Shown one piece after another: positions 16,995 to 24,909 of a DNA stretch of 64,000 bases. This DNA is from Paraurantiacibacter namhicola (lineage in GTDB: Bacteria; Pseudomonadota; Alphaproteobacteria; Sphingomonadales; Sphingomonadaceae), in contig NZ_CP016545.1 in assembly GCF_001687545.1 (NCBI RefSeq), positions 620,001-684,000 on the forward strand, in the 5' to 3' direction. Below the pieces are notes generated by a model. It did not search any database. It had not been told where the DNA came from and worked only from the letters and a program-made list of their open reading frames with translations. The first letter of the stretch is position 1, and the number at the start of each line of letters is the position of its first letter. The translations under genes and the position numbers were made by a program.

Positions 16995-17025
16995 GGCGCA
17001 GGCGCGGCGGTCCTTGACCTGCGCC
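16995..17025. repeat. 8-bp inverted repeat between pabBC and the HerA-like ATPase gene
   Basis: GGCGCAGG at 16995-17002 and its exact complement at 17018-17025 flank 15 bases in the 141-base gap between two divergent genes. It could be an operator dyad or a leader hairpin. It has no T run, so it is not a terminator. Confidence 0.3.
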
Positions 17026-17077
17026 CTCGCCATCCGCCAGACAGCACGGCGAAAACCAGACAACAGGGATACCGGAC

Positions 17078-18652
17078 ATGGCGCAGATTTTCCTCGGGCT
17101 TGCAGAGAATGGCGAGGAGCAGTTCCTCGACCTCTCGCGCGCCAACCGGCACGGCCTGGTCGCAGGCGCGACCGGCACGGGCAAGACCGTCACGCTGCAG
17201 GGCATGGCGGAAAGCTTTTCCGCAAACGGCGTCCCGGTGTTCGTGGCCGATGTGAAGGGCGACCTGTCCGGCATCTCCATGCCCGGCAGCCCGACCTTCA
17301 AGCATGCCGACAAGCTGGAAGGCCGTGCGAAGGAACTGGGCATGGATGACTATGCCTATTCGGATAATCCGGCGATCTTCTGGGACCTTTACGGGGAACA
17401 GGGCCACCGCATCCGCACCACAGTTTCCGAAATGGGGCCGCTGCTGCTCAGCCGCCTGCTGGATTTGAACGACACGCAGGAAGGCGTGATGCAGATCGTC
17501 TTCCGCTATGCCGATGATAACGGCCTGCTGCTGCTGAACTTCGACGATTTGCAGCAGATGATGCTGCATGTGGCCCAGAATTCGAAGGACATCAGCGCGC
17601 AATATGGCAATGTGTCGAAGCAGTCGGTCGGCGCGATCCAGCGCCAGCTGCTGAGCTTCGAAAGCCAGGGCGCGGACATGTTCTTCGGCGAACCGGCGCT
17701 GGAGATCGACGATTTCCTGCGCACCGACGAGAATGGCCGCGGCTACATCAACGTGCTGGCCGCAGACAAGTTGATGCGCAGCCCGAAGCTTTACGCCACC
17801 TTCCTGCTGTGGCTGCTGGCCGAACTGTTCGAAACGCTGCCCGAGGTGGGCGACCCCGAAAAGCCCAAGCTGGTGTTCTTCTTCGACGAGGCACACCTGC
17901 TGTTCGACGATGCGCCCAAGGCGCTGGAGGACAAGATCGAGCAGGTCGTGCGCCTGATCCGGTCCAAGGGCGTGGGCGTGTTCTTCGTCACGCAGAACCC
18001 GATCGACATTCCCGAAGAGGTCGCAGGCCAGCTGGGCAACCGCGTGCAGCACGCCCTGCGCGCCTTCACCCCGCGCGACAAGAAGGCGATCAAGGCCGCC
18101 GCCGATACCTTCCGCATCAACGAGGATCTCGATGTCGAGGAAGCGATCACCCAGCTGCGCGTGGGCGAGGCGCTCGTCTCCACCTTGATGGAGGATGGCG
18201 CGCCCTCCATCGTACAGCGCACGCTGATCAAGCCGCCGCGCAGCCGCCTGGGCCCGATCACGGCCAAGGAACGCGCCATCATCCAGTCGGTCAGCCCGCT
18301 CGATGGCAAATATGACGAGGCGGTGGACCGCGAGAGCGCCGAGGAAGTCCTGCTGGCCAAGGCCGCCGATGCCGCCGCCACCGCAGAAGAGGTGGAGGAG
18401 AAGGGCCGCGAGGAAGTCGCCAAGCGCCCGCGCAAGACCAAGAGCTTGTGGGAAAAGGCAATTGGCCGCGGGGCCAAGGTCGCCGCAGGCTCTGCCGCCG
18501 GGGCCGCTGCTGCCGCCGTGCTGGGCAAGAAATCGCGTGCCAATCCGGTGAAGTCCGGCGTCACAAGCGCCGTCGGCTCCATTGCGACGGATCTGGCGGG
18601 GCCGATTGCGGGGCGCTTTGTGCGCAATCTGATCGGCGGGCTGATGCGCTAA
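17078..18652 (+). CDS. HerA-like ATPase of the DUF853/YjgR family
   Basis: A 524-residue P-loop ATPase related to HerA/FtsK. Walker A is [10 protein letters not shown] near residues 29-38 and the Walker B strand [11 protein letters not shown] near residue 268. The family name DUF853 (E. coli YjgR) fits the start [14 protein letters not shown]. The C-terminal 100 residues are Ala/Lys-rich with glycine-zipper-like small residues. Hexameric DNA or protein translocation is inferred from the HerA fold; no function is established for this family. There is no neighbouring NurA nuclease or SIR2-like partner, so it does not look like a defence pair. Confidence 0.88.
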   Translation: MAQIFLGLAENGEEQFLDLSRANRHGLVAGATGTGKTVTLQGMAESFSANGVPVFVADVKGDLSGISMPGSPTFKHADKLEGRAKELGMDDYAYSDNPAIFWDLYGEQGHRIRTTVSEMGPLLLSRLLDLNDTQEGVMQIVFRYADDNGLLLLNFDDLQQMMLHVAQNSKDISAQYGNVSKQSVGAIQRQLLSFESQGADMFFGEPALEIDDFLRTDENGRGYINVLAADKLMRSPKLYATFLLWLLAELFETLPEVGDPEKPKLVFFFDEAHLLFDDAPKALEDKIEQVVRLIRSKGVGVFFVTQNPIDIPEEVAGQLGNRVQHALRAFTPRDKKAIKAAADTFRINEDLDVEEAITQLRVGEALVSTLMEDGAPSIVQRTLIKPPRSRLGPITAKERAIIQSVSPLDGKYDEAVDRESAEEVLLAKAADAAATAEEVEEKGREEVAKRPRKTKSLWEKAIGRGAKVAAGSAAGAAAAAVLGKKSRANPVKSGVTSAVGSIATDLAGPIAGRFVRNLIGGLMR

Positions 18653-18660
18653 CAGGGTTT

Positions 18661-18721
18661 GTCACTGGACTGTCCTGCCGCCCTGCGCTGGTTTGGCGGC
18701 AGGAAAACAGGGGACAGTGAC
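18661..18721 (+). promoter_or_regulatory. Nested hairpin leader covering the ribosome site of the 18722 lipoprotein gene
   Basis: Two perfect nested inverted repeats fill the gap after the HerA-like gene: an outer 7-bp arm pair (18661-18667 with 18715-18721) and an inner 9-bp pair (18674-18682 with 18695-18703). The right outer arm ends at the base before the ATG and overlaps the end of the GGGGAC ribosome site. Folding would hinder initiation. There is no T run, so it is not a simple terminator. Confidence 0.5.
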
Positions 18722-19114
18722 ATGAATGTGCGCTTCTTACGCGGCCTCGGCCTGATCGCTGCAGCACTGGCGACGGCCGGTTGCAGCACCTTCCTGGGCG
18801 GCAATCTGGTGACCGAAGGCAAGCCCAACGGCGCGATCATCGTGCAGAACAATTCCGGCTACAGCATCAACACCATCACCATTTCGCGCTGTTCGGCGAT
18901 GAGCCACGGGCTCGACCAGCTGCGCGGCTCCATCGAACCGGGGCAGTCCATGCGCTGGCAGGTGGACGCCGATTGCTGGGACACGCACGTCGCCTATGTC
19001 GGCAACGGCATGTCCGCGCTGGCCAAGTTCAACGGCATCCGCGTGAATGCCGGGCAGACCTGGCGGCTGACTGTCGGCCCGCAGGGCGAAGAGAACCGCG
19101 AAAGCACGTACTGA
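18722..19114 (+). CDS. Small predicted lipoprotein, unknown function
   Basis: 130 residues: signal peptide MNVRFLRGLGL..., lipobox TAGC (cysteine about residue 21), then a compact globular domain with two cysteines (SRCSAM and DADCWD) that may pair in the periplasm. The beta-rich stretch GAIIVQNNSGYSINTITIS resembles small secreted beta-sandwich proteins, but no named family is recognised. The ATG at 18722 directly follows a folded leader. It converges with the M1 peptidase gene 22 bases away. Confidence 0.7.
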   Translation: MNVRFLRGLGLIAAALATAGCSTFLGGNLVTEGKPNGAIIVQNNSGYSINTITISRCSAMSHGLDQLRGSIEPGQSMRWQVDADCWDTHVAYVGNGMSALAKFNGIRVNAGQTWRLTVGPQGEENRESTY

Positions 19115-19136
19115 CGCGGCCCGTCCGAAAGCGAGC

Positions 19137-21851
19137 CTATTGCGCATCTACCCACGCACCGACCTGCCGGCGCAGGACCGGCTGCCGCTCGAACCCGATC
19201 CGCAGCGCCAGCAGTGACCGGTCGATCGGGCGGCGCGCATCCGCGCTCATGCCATCGGCCAGCGCCTCGTACTTCGCGGCAAGTTCCGGCGTATCGGCCG
19301 TATAGGCCAACCGGGCGAGGAAGCCTGCCAGGCCCGAGGCGTCCACCAGCGCGGTAATGGCGTCCATGTTGGCGACCGCGAAATCGTGACCCATCTCCGG
19401 ATGGTTTGCCGCGACGCCCAGGACGATGCCGGCGCTGGCCGTGCCCGCTTCGCCCGTAAGCGCCAGGTCCAGCGCGCGCTGCGCCAAGGCCGGGTCCTCC
19501 GTGGCGCCCAGCAGGCCGTAATAGGTCTGGCGTTCCACCGTGCTGGTGGTGGTGCGGGCAAGCTCCAGCATCCGCTCCCACTGCGCGGGCGTGGCCTTGC
19601 CAGCCACGATGCCCAGCCAGCGCGTCTTCAGCGGTCCGTCCATCGCGCGCGGATCGTCGGCCAGCAGCGCGAACCGCCGGCTGGCTTCGGCCAGCACAGC
19701 CGCATTGCCCATCGCGCCGAGCGAACCGATCAGTTCCGAGCGGAGGTTGGCATCGGACAGGGACTCGTCCGCCCGCGGCTCGAAGCCGAGCTGCATCAGG
19801 CGCGGCAGCCATTTGTCGGTGACCATGCCTGCCAGCTTGGCCTTCTGCGCTTCGTCATCCAGCGCGCCGTAGAAGCTAGCCCAGCGCCCGATGGCGGCGT
19901 CCGCCACCACGGGGTTGGCGTCTGCCGGGATGGCGGAGAGCATGTCCAGGCCCACCGCGTAATCCTGGTATCCCGCTGCGGCCAGGGCGAGGTTGTCGGC
20001 CACCAGCCCAAGCTGGTCGATCGGGTCCAGCCCGGGGACGGCGGCTGCCAGCGGGCCGACCATGTCCGGCGTGTAGAGCGTGCGGAAATAGCCGAGTTGC
20101 CCGCTGTTCACGACCACCGCGTCGCAATTGGGCAGGGTCAGGCTGGCACTGCCGGTCAGGACGTGGCGCATCGGCTGCATGTCGCCCGCCTTCACGATCA
20201 GCGGCACGTTCCAGCTGAGCGGATTGGCCATGGCTTCCTCGCGCCGGTCCTGGCTGAATTCGCTTTGCCGCACGTCCAGCGTGGCGGTGTCGCCGTTGCA
20301 GGTGTGGCTGGCCAGCACCAGCGGGACGCCGGGCTTGGTGGTGAAGTCCACCGCGATGTCGGTCAGGCCTTCGGCGCCCTCTTCCTCGACCGCGCGCCAC
20401 AGGTCCACGCTCTTCGTATTGTCGTATTGGTGGCGGTCCATGTAGCGGCGGATGCCGCCGCGCCACACGTCCTCGCCGGCATAGGCTTCCAGCATGGAAA
20501 TCACCGCCTCGCCCTTGGAATAGGCGATGGCGTCGAAGGCCTGCGCGGTTTCCGCCACGGTCTCGATCGGCTGGATCACCGGGTGCGTGGTGGCATAGCT
20601 GTCCAGGCCCATGGCCCGCTCGCGTCCGCCCACGCGGCTGAGATTGGCATACCAGTCCGGGTTGAAATGATGCGTCGCCTTGGTTTCCATCCAGCTGGCG
20701 AAGCCTTCGTTCAACCACAGGTCGTCCCACCAGGCCATGGTCACGATATTGCCGAACCACTGGTGCGCGACTTCATGCGCCTGCACCGAATAGATCGCCT
20801 GCTTCGTGCCTGCGCTGGAGATTGCCGGATCGTACAGCAGGATGCGTTCGAAGGTCAGGATCGCGCCCCAGTTCTCCATCGCGCCGAAGAACTGGCTGCT
20901 GCCTGGGCCCGTGACATTGTCCAGCTTGGGCAGCGGGTAATCGACGCCGAAGTAGTCGTTGAAATAGCCCATCAGCGGGGCCATCGATTCCAGCGCGTAG
21001 CGCGTCTGCTCGCCGCTGCCGGTGGGGGCCACGATGCCCACTTCCGTGCCGTCCGATGCCATCATGGACACGCGCTCGAAATCGCCCAGGCCGAAGAACA
21101 GCAGGTAGCTGGACATCTTCGGGCCGGTCGGGAAGGTCACGCGCTTCAGACCGTTGCCGAGGTCTTCCTCGCTCGCCGCCGGCATGTTGCTGACGGCCAT
21201 CATGCCCACGGGCACGTCGGCGATCAGGTCGAAGGTCGCCTTGTAGCTCGGCTCGTCGAACATGGGCGCGAAGCGGCGCGCGTCGGGCGCTTCGAACTGC
21301 GTGAACAGGCCGCGCTTCTCCTCGCCCGTCACCTTGTCCGGGTAATCGAGCGCGAACAGCCCGGTCGCCTGCGTGTTGATGACGCCTTCATATGTGGTGT
21401 CGAGCCGGTAATATCCGGGCAGGATCGACGCGCCATCGGTGAAGCTTGCCAGCTGCGCATCCGCATCCAGCGTGGTTTCCAGCATGCGCGCCTCCCCGCC
21501 TGCCAGCGGCACCAGGATCGCGCTGTCGATCATCAGCTGGTTGGCGTGCAGGACGATTGTGTCCGTTTCCTCGAACACCTGCATCTCGACCGAAGAGGAG
21601 CCGGTGAAGGTGAGGTTCGCCATGTCCGGCACCACATGGATGCGGTAATGGGCGGGCGCAGCGGTGCGCGGCAGATCCGTGTTCACATCGGCCGGCAGGG
21701 GCTGCAGCGGGCCGCCCGGAACCGGCGCGCGTGCAGGCATGGATGTGCCGACCGCCGTATCGGCACTGGCCATTTCCGGCGGCGGCACGGTGGCGCAGCC
21801 TGCCAGCAGGATAGCGGTTGCGGAAATGGCGGCGAAACGGTTCAGGCGCAT
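19137..21851 (-). CDS. M1-family zinc aminopeptidase, predicted lipoprotein
   Basis: A 904-residue aminopeptidase N-like enzyme. The exopeptidase motif GAMEN is at 323-327, zinc motif HEVAH at 359-363, and the third ligand Glu382 in LNEGFASW. A C-terminal ERAP1-like helical domain fills residues from about 520. Unlike cytosolic E. coli PepN it has a signal peptide with lipobox LAGC (Cys19), so it should sit in the periplasm anchored to a membrane. It would trim N-terminal residues from peptides made by periplasmic endopeptidases such as the M13 and S41 enzymes here. Single gene, convergent with the lipoprotein gene on its left. Confidence 0.94.
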   Translation of the reverse strand: MRLNRFAAISATAILLAGCATVPPPEMASADTAVGTSMPARAPVPGGPLQPLPADVNTDLPRTAAPAHYRIHVVPDMANLTFTGSSSVEMQVFEETDTIVLHANQLMIDSAILVPLAGGEARMLETTLDADAQLASFTDGASILPGYYRLDTTYEGVINTQATGLFALDYPDKVTGEEKRGLFTQFEAPDARRFAPMFDEPSYKATFDLIADVPVGMMAVSNMPAASEEDLGNGLKRVTFPTGPKMSSYLLFFGLGDFERVSMMASDGTEVGIVAPTGSGEQTRYALESMAPLMGYFNDYFGVDYPLPKLDNVTGPGSSQFFGAMENWGAILTFERILLYDPAISSAGTKQAIYSVQAHEVAHQWFGNIVTMAWWDDLWLNEGFASWMETKATHHFNPDWYANLSRVGGRERAMGLDSYATTHPVIQPIETVAETAQAFDAIAYSKGEAVISMLEAYAGEDVWRGGIRRYMDRHQYDNTKSVDLWRAVEEEGAEGLTDIAVDFTTKPGVPLVLASHTCNGDTATLDVRQSEFSQDRREEAMANPLSWNVPLIVKAGDMQPMRHVLTGSASLTLPNCDAVVVNSGQLGYFRTLYTPDMVGPLAAAVPGLDPIDQLGLVADNLALAAAGYQDYAVGLDMLSAIPADANPVVADAAIGRWASFYGALDDEAQKAKLAGMVTDKWLPRLMQLGFEPRADESLSDANLRSELIGSLGAMGNAAVLAEASRRFALLADDPRAMDGPLKTRWLGIVAGKATPAQWERMLELARTTTSTVERQTYYGLLGATEDPALAQRALDLALTGEAGTASAGIVLGVAANHPEMGHDFAVANMDAITALVDASGLAGFLARLAYTADTPELAAKYEALADGMSADARRPIDRSLLALRIGFERQPVLRRQVGAWVDAQ

Positions 21852-21913
21852 GGAAATCCCCCGGCAGAATTGCGCCGGGGAATTAGCACCGCGAACACCG
21901 CTTGGCGATGATT

Positions 21914-23365
21914 TCAGTCGAGCGGGATATGCAGTTCGGCGAGCAGGCCTTGCGGCGTGCCATCCGCAGCGCGGCGGTTCTGGATGAGCAATTGCCCGCC
22001 GTGCTGCTGCGCGATGGCGCGGGCCAGTGTCAGGCCCAGCCCGCTGCCGCCCGTGCCCCGGTTGCGCGAGGCATCGCCGCGGCGGAAGGGCTCCAGCATG
22101 TCCGCCAGTTGGTCATCGGGAATGCCAGGCCCGTCATCCTCCACGCGCAGGACCGCCACGGGGCCGTCCTGAAGCACGCTGACCCGCGCCGATCCGGCAT
22201 AGCGTACGGCGTTGGAGACAAGGTTGCGCAGTGCGCGGCGCAGCCATGTGGGGCGGATGGTGGCGGTCACGCGCGCCCCATCGGCCAGGGTCACGGGTTT
22301 CCCTCGATCCTCATATTCCTCCACCACCGCGCCGGCCAAGGCGGAGAGGTCGGTGCGCTCCGCCGCATCGGTCGGACGGCCCACGCGGGCGAGCGAGAGG
22401 ATATCGTCCAGCGTGCGGTCGAGGTCCGCGATGCTGGCGGCCATCTTGCCGCGCTGGGCATCGTCGGTGACGCTTTCGATCCGCACGCGCAGGGCGGCAA
22501 GCGGGGTCTTCAGATCATGCCCGATGGCGCCCAGCATGACGTCCTTTTCGTCCATCAGGCCAGCGATGCGCGCTTCCATACGGTTATGCGCGGCAATCAG
22601 CTGGCGCGTGTCGGACGGGCCGGAGGGCTCTATCTGCCCTTCGATGCCGCGCGTTTCGGCAAATTCCGCCGTCCGCCGGGTCAGCGCGGCGAGCGGTCGG
22701 GTCAGCCGCCGCAGCAGCGCCCAGAGCAGCCCCACGAGCACGAGGTAGAGGATCAGCGTCTGCGCGATGATGGAGCCCAGCGCGCGCGGCTCCACAGCAG
22801 GAATGGGTGCGCGGGCAATGAGCCACTGGTCGCTGCCGGCGCGGCGGATCCCGCCCACCAATATCTTGCCGCGCAGCCAGCGCTGGCGCAGGGCCGCGCC
22901 GCCGCGCCGCTGCAGGAAGCGCTGTACGCGGCGATCCGCCATCGGGTCGCGTTCCACCACGACAAGCTCGGCAATGGGAATGCCCTGCCGCTCCAGCAGT
23001 TCGCGCAGTTCCGCCTCGCGGCCCGGTGAGCGGACATCGCCGCTGCGGATGGGGCCTTGCTCCGCCAGTCGGGGACGCAGCAGGCCGCCGGGGGTGCCCT
23101 CGCCGCGCGGGCCTGCACGGCGCTCGCCCCGCAAACCTGCACCTGTTCCGGCTCGTTCCTGCCCGCGCCGGGCAATGCGACGCGCCATGCGTTCATCGGG
23201 GTCTTCCGCCATCTGGATGGCCAGCGCGTTCATGGCCACGGCCTCGCGCCGCTGTTCCTGCGCCCGCAGCAGCAGCACGGCGGAAATCGCCTGTGCGATC
23301 AGCAGCGCCGCCGCCACTGCCAGCAGGACCTGGCCCAGCAGGCTTTTGGGTAGGAAGCGCCGCAT
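21914..23365 (-). CDS. Sensor histidine kinase (OmpR-partner type)
   Basis: A 483-residue membrane kinase. TM1 is about 9-34 and TM2 about 197-217, enclosing a periplasmic region of about 160 residues that is unusually Arg/Gly-rich at 60-110. Then HAMP (about 218-270), HisKA with His283 in GAIGHDLKTPL, N-box Asn385, G1 DDGPGIP near 410 and G2 GTGGSGLGL at 437-445. It phosphorylates the response regulator encoded 9 bases upstream. The operon also has an EF-hand protein, suggesting a calcium- or envelope-linked signal, though this is inference. Confidence 0.93.
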   Translation of the reverse strand: MRRFLPKSLLGQVLLAVAAALLIAQAISAVLLLRAQEQRREAVAMNALAIQMAEDPDERMARRIARRGQERAGTGAGLRGERRAGPRGEGTPGGLLRPRLAEQGPIRSGDVRSPGREAELRELLERQGIPIAELVVVERDPMADRRVQRFLQRRGGAALRQRWLRGKILVGGIRRAGSDQWLIARAPIPAVEPRALGSIIAQTLILYLVLVGLLWALLRRLTRPLAALTRRTAEFAETRGIEGQIEPSGPSDTRQLIAAHNRMEARIAGLMDEKDVMLGAIGHDLKTPLAALRVRIESVTDDAQRGKMAASIADLDRTLDDILSLARVGRPTDAAERTDLSALAGAVVEEYEDRGKPVTLADGARVTATIRPTWLRRALRNLVSNAVRYAGSARVSVLQDGPVAVLRVEDDGPGIPDDQLADMLEPFRRGDASRNRGTGGSGLGLTLARAIAQQHGGQLLIQNRRAADGTPQGLLAELHIPLD

Positions 23366-23374
23366 CGCCCGCCG

Positions 23375-24100
23375 TCAGCTGCCCGGCATCACGCGCTGCA
23401 CGTCGGCCGCAAAGCGATAGCCGCCGCCGCGCACCGTCTGGATCAGCTTCACGCTGCGGTCCTTGTCGCCCAGCTTGCGGCGCAGGCGGCTGACCTGGTT
23501 GTCCACCGCGCGGTCGAACATATGCGCCTCGCGCCCCTGCACCACATCCAGCAGCAGGTCGCGGTCCAGCACGCGGTTCGGCGCATCGAGGAAGGCGACA
23601 AGCATGCGGAACTCGGCCGTGGAGATTGGCACCAGAGTGCCGTCGGGATCGGTCAGCCGGTGCTTCAGCGGATCGAGCTGCCAGCCATCGAAGCGGTAAT
23701 GCGCATCCTCCTCAGGCGTCGGCGCGCCCTTCGACGCGCGCCGCAGGACGGAGCGGATGCGGGCCACAAGTTCGCGCGGCTCGAAAGGCTTGGTGACATA
23801 ATCGTCCGCGCCGATTTCCAGCCCCACGATGCGGTCGGTCGGCTCGCCCTTTGCGGTCAGCAGGATGACGGGCAGGTCCTTCGCCTCGATCAGGTGGCGG
23901 GTGAGCGAGAGGCCATCTTCGCCCGGCATCATGATGTCGACCAGCGCAATATCCGGCCGCGCAGACAGCAGAGCGGAACGGGCCTTTGCAGCGCTCTCGG
24001 CCTCGGTCACGACGAACCCCTGGCCGGAAAGATATTCCGCCAGGGGCTCGCGCAGGCTGGCCTCGTCATCGACCAGCAGGATGGTTGTATTCTCGGTCAA
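23375..24100 (-). CDS. OmpR/PhoB-family response regulator
   Basis: A 241-residue two-domain regulator. Receiver: acidic pocket Asp11/Asp12, phospho-acceptor Asp55 in LVDIMMPGEDG, switch Lys104 in YVTKPFEPRE. DNA-binding: C-terminal winged helix with DRAVDNQVSRLRRKLGD. It is the partner of the kinase gene 9 bases downstream and lies 8 bases after the EF-hand gene. It probably binds direct repeats upstream of its targets, perhaps including its own operon promoter in 24682-24909. Confidence 0.95.
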   Translation of the reverse strand: MTENTTILLVDDEASLREPLAEYLSGQGFVVTEAESAAKARSALLSARPDIALVDIMMPGEDGLSLTRHLIEAKDLPVILLTAKGEPTDRIVGLEIGADDYVTKPFEPRELVARIRSVLRRASKGAPTPEEDAHYRFDGWQLDPLKHRLTDPDGTLVPISTAEFRMLVAFLDAPNRVLDRDLLLDVVQGREAHMFDRAVDNQVSRLRRKLGDKDRSVKLIQTVRGGGYRFAADVQRVMPGS

Positions 24101-24108
24101 AGCGCGGG

Positions 24109-24681
24109 TCAGTTCGCCTGCCGTGCGCCGCGCCGCTCGCCGCGGCCTTCACCGCGCTGCCCGCCGCGCTGGCCACGCATCTGCTGGCGGGCCGCCTTGC
24201 GCTCCTCGGCCGTCACGGTGCCATCATTGTTGGCATCCGCCTGGTCGAAGCGGGTCAGCGCTGCGGCCTGGAACTCGGCCGCCGTAATCGCGCCGTCATT
24301 GTTGGTGTCGGCCTGCTGCAGCATCATCTTGCCGCCGCGCTGGCCGCCACGGCGGCCGCCGCGCTGCTCGCCGCCGCGCTGGCCCTGGCGGGCTTCACGC
24401 CGTTCGCTGCGCTGCTCGCGCATGGCGGAGAACTCCTCGTAGCTGACGGCGCCGTCATTGTTCGCGTCCATACGGTCGAAAAGCTCGCGCTGGCGGGCAT
24501 CGCGGTCGGCTTCGTTGATGACGCCGTCATCGTTGGCATCCATCTTGGCGAAGCGTTCCTGCGCCTTGGCGGTCACTTCCGCACGGGTCATGTCGCCGCC
24601 GCGTTCCTGCGCCACGGCAACGCCGCCAAAGGCCAGGGTGGCTGCACCGGCAGCGATGAGGGGAAGGGTAAACTTACGCAT
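24109..24681 (-). CDS. Secreted EF-hand calcium-binding protein
   Basis: 190 residues with a signal peptide (cleavage near VAVAQ, residues 21-25) and four canonical EF-hand loops at 48-59, 72-83, 125-136 and 149-160, each of the D-x-N-x-D-G type. Between loops 2 and 3, and at the C-terminus, are Arg/Gly/Gln-rich linkers. It should be a periplasmic calcium-binding protein. AGGAGAG precedes the ATG. It is the first gene of an operon with the response regulator and kinase, so its product may be the regulated output, a calcium buffer or a signal partner. Confidence 0.9.
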   Translation of the reverse strand: MRKFTLPLIAAGAATLAFGGVAVAQERGGDMTRAEVTAKAQERFAKMDANDDGVINEADRDARQRELFDRMDANNDGAVSYEEFSAMREQRSERREARQGQRGGEQRGGRRGGQRGGKMMLQQADTNNDGAITAAEFQAAALTRFDQADANNDGTVTAEERKAARQQMRGQRGGQRGEGRGERRGARQAN

Positions 24682-24909
24682 AATTCTCTCCTGATGTTGC
24701 TTCAGGAACAGCGGGGCCCACCGGCAAAGGGGGAGGGATTGGAAACCGGCAGCACCCCGCTGTCCACGAAAACAGTTCTAGGACAGCAATGTCGCGGGCT
24801 TATGCCCGAACGCGGCGTATTTGTCGCGGATTGTAACATGCGGCCTGCCCCGTTCATCCTGCCGTTAGATCAGGGCCTTGTCAGCGCGGTCGGGCCGGTC
24901 ACCGCGCGG

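Noticed and set aside
15251-17017. Open frame of 588 codons opposite pabBC
   Set aside because: It is antisense to a gene with clear PabB and PabC motifs and has no domain of its own.
17077-18052. N-terminal extension of the pabBC frame running into the HerA-like gene
   Set aside because: The minus-strand frame stays open through this region, but it is antisense to a convincing ATPase and adds no domain. The ATG at 16936 with a ribosome site is the better start.
17078-18652. HerA-like ATPase as part of a defence system
   Set aside because: HerA ATPases occur in anti-phage pairs with NurA, SIR2 or DUF4297 proteins. None is adjacent, and this is the widespread DUF853/YjgR type.
19386-21911. 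Long open frame of 841 codons on the plus strand
   Set aside because: It mirrors the M1 aminopeptidase gene on the other strand, whose zinc and GAMEN motifs are intact. The mirror frame has low-complexity His/Arg/Ala-rich sequence and no domain.
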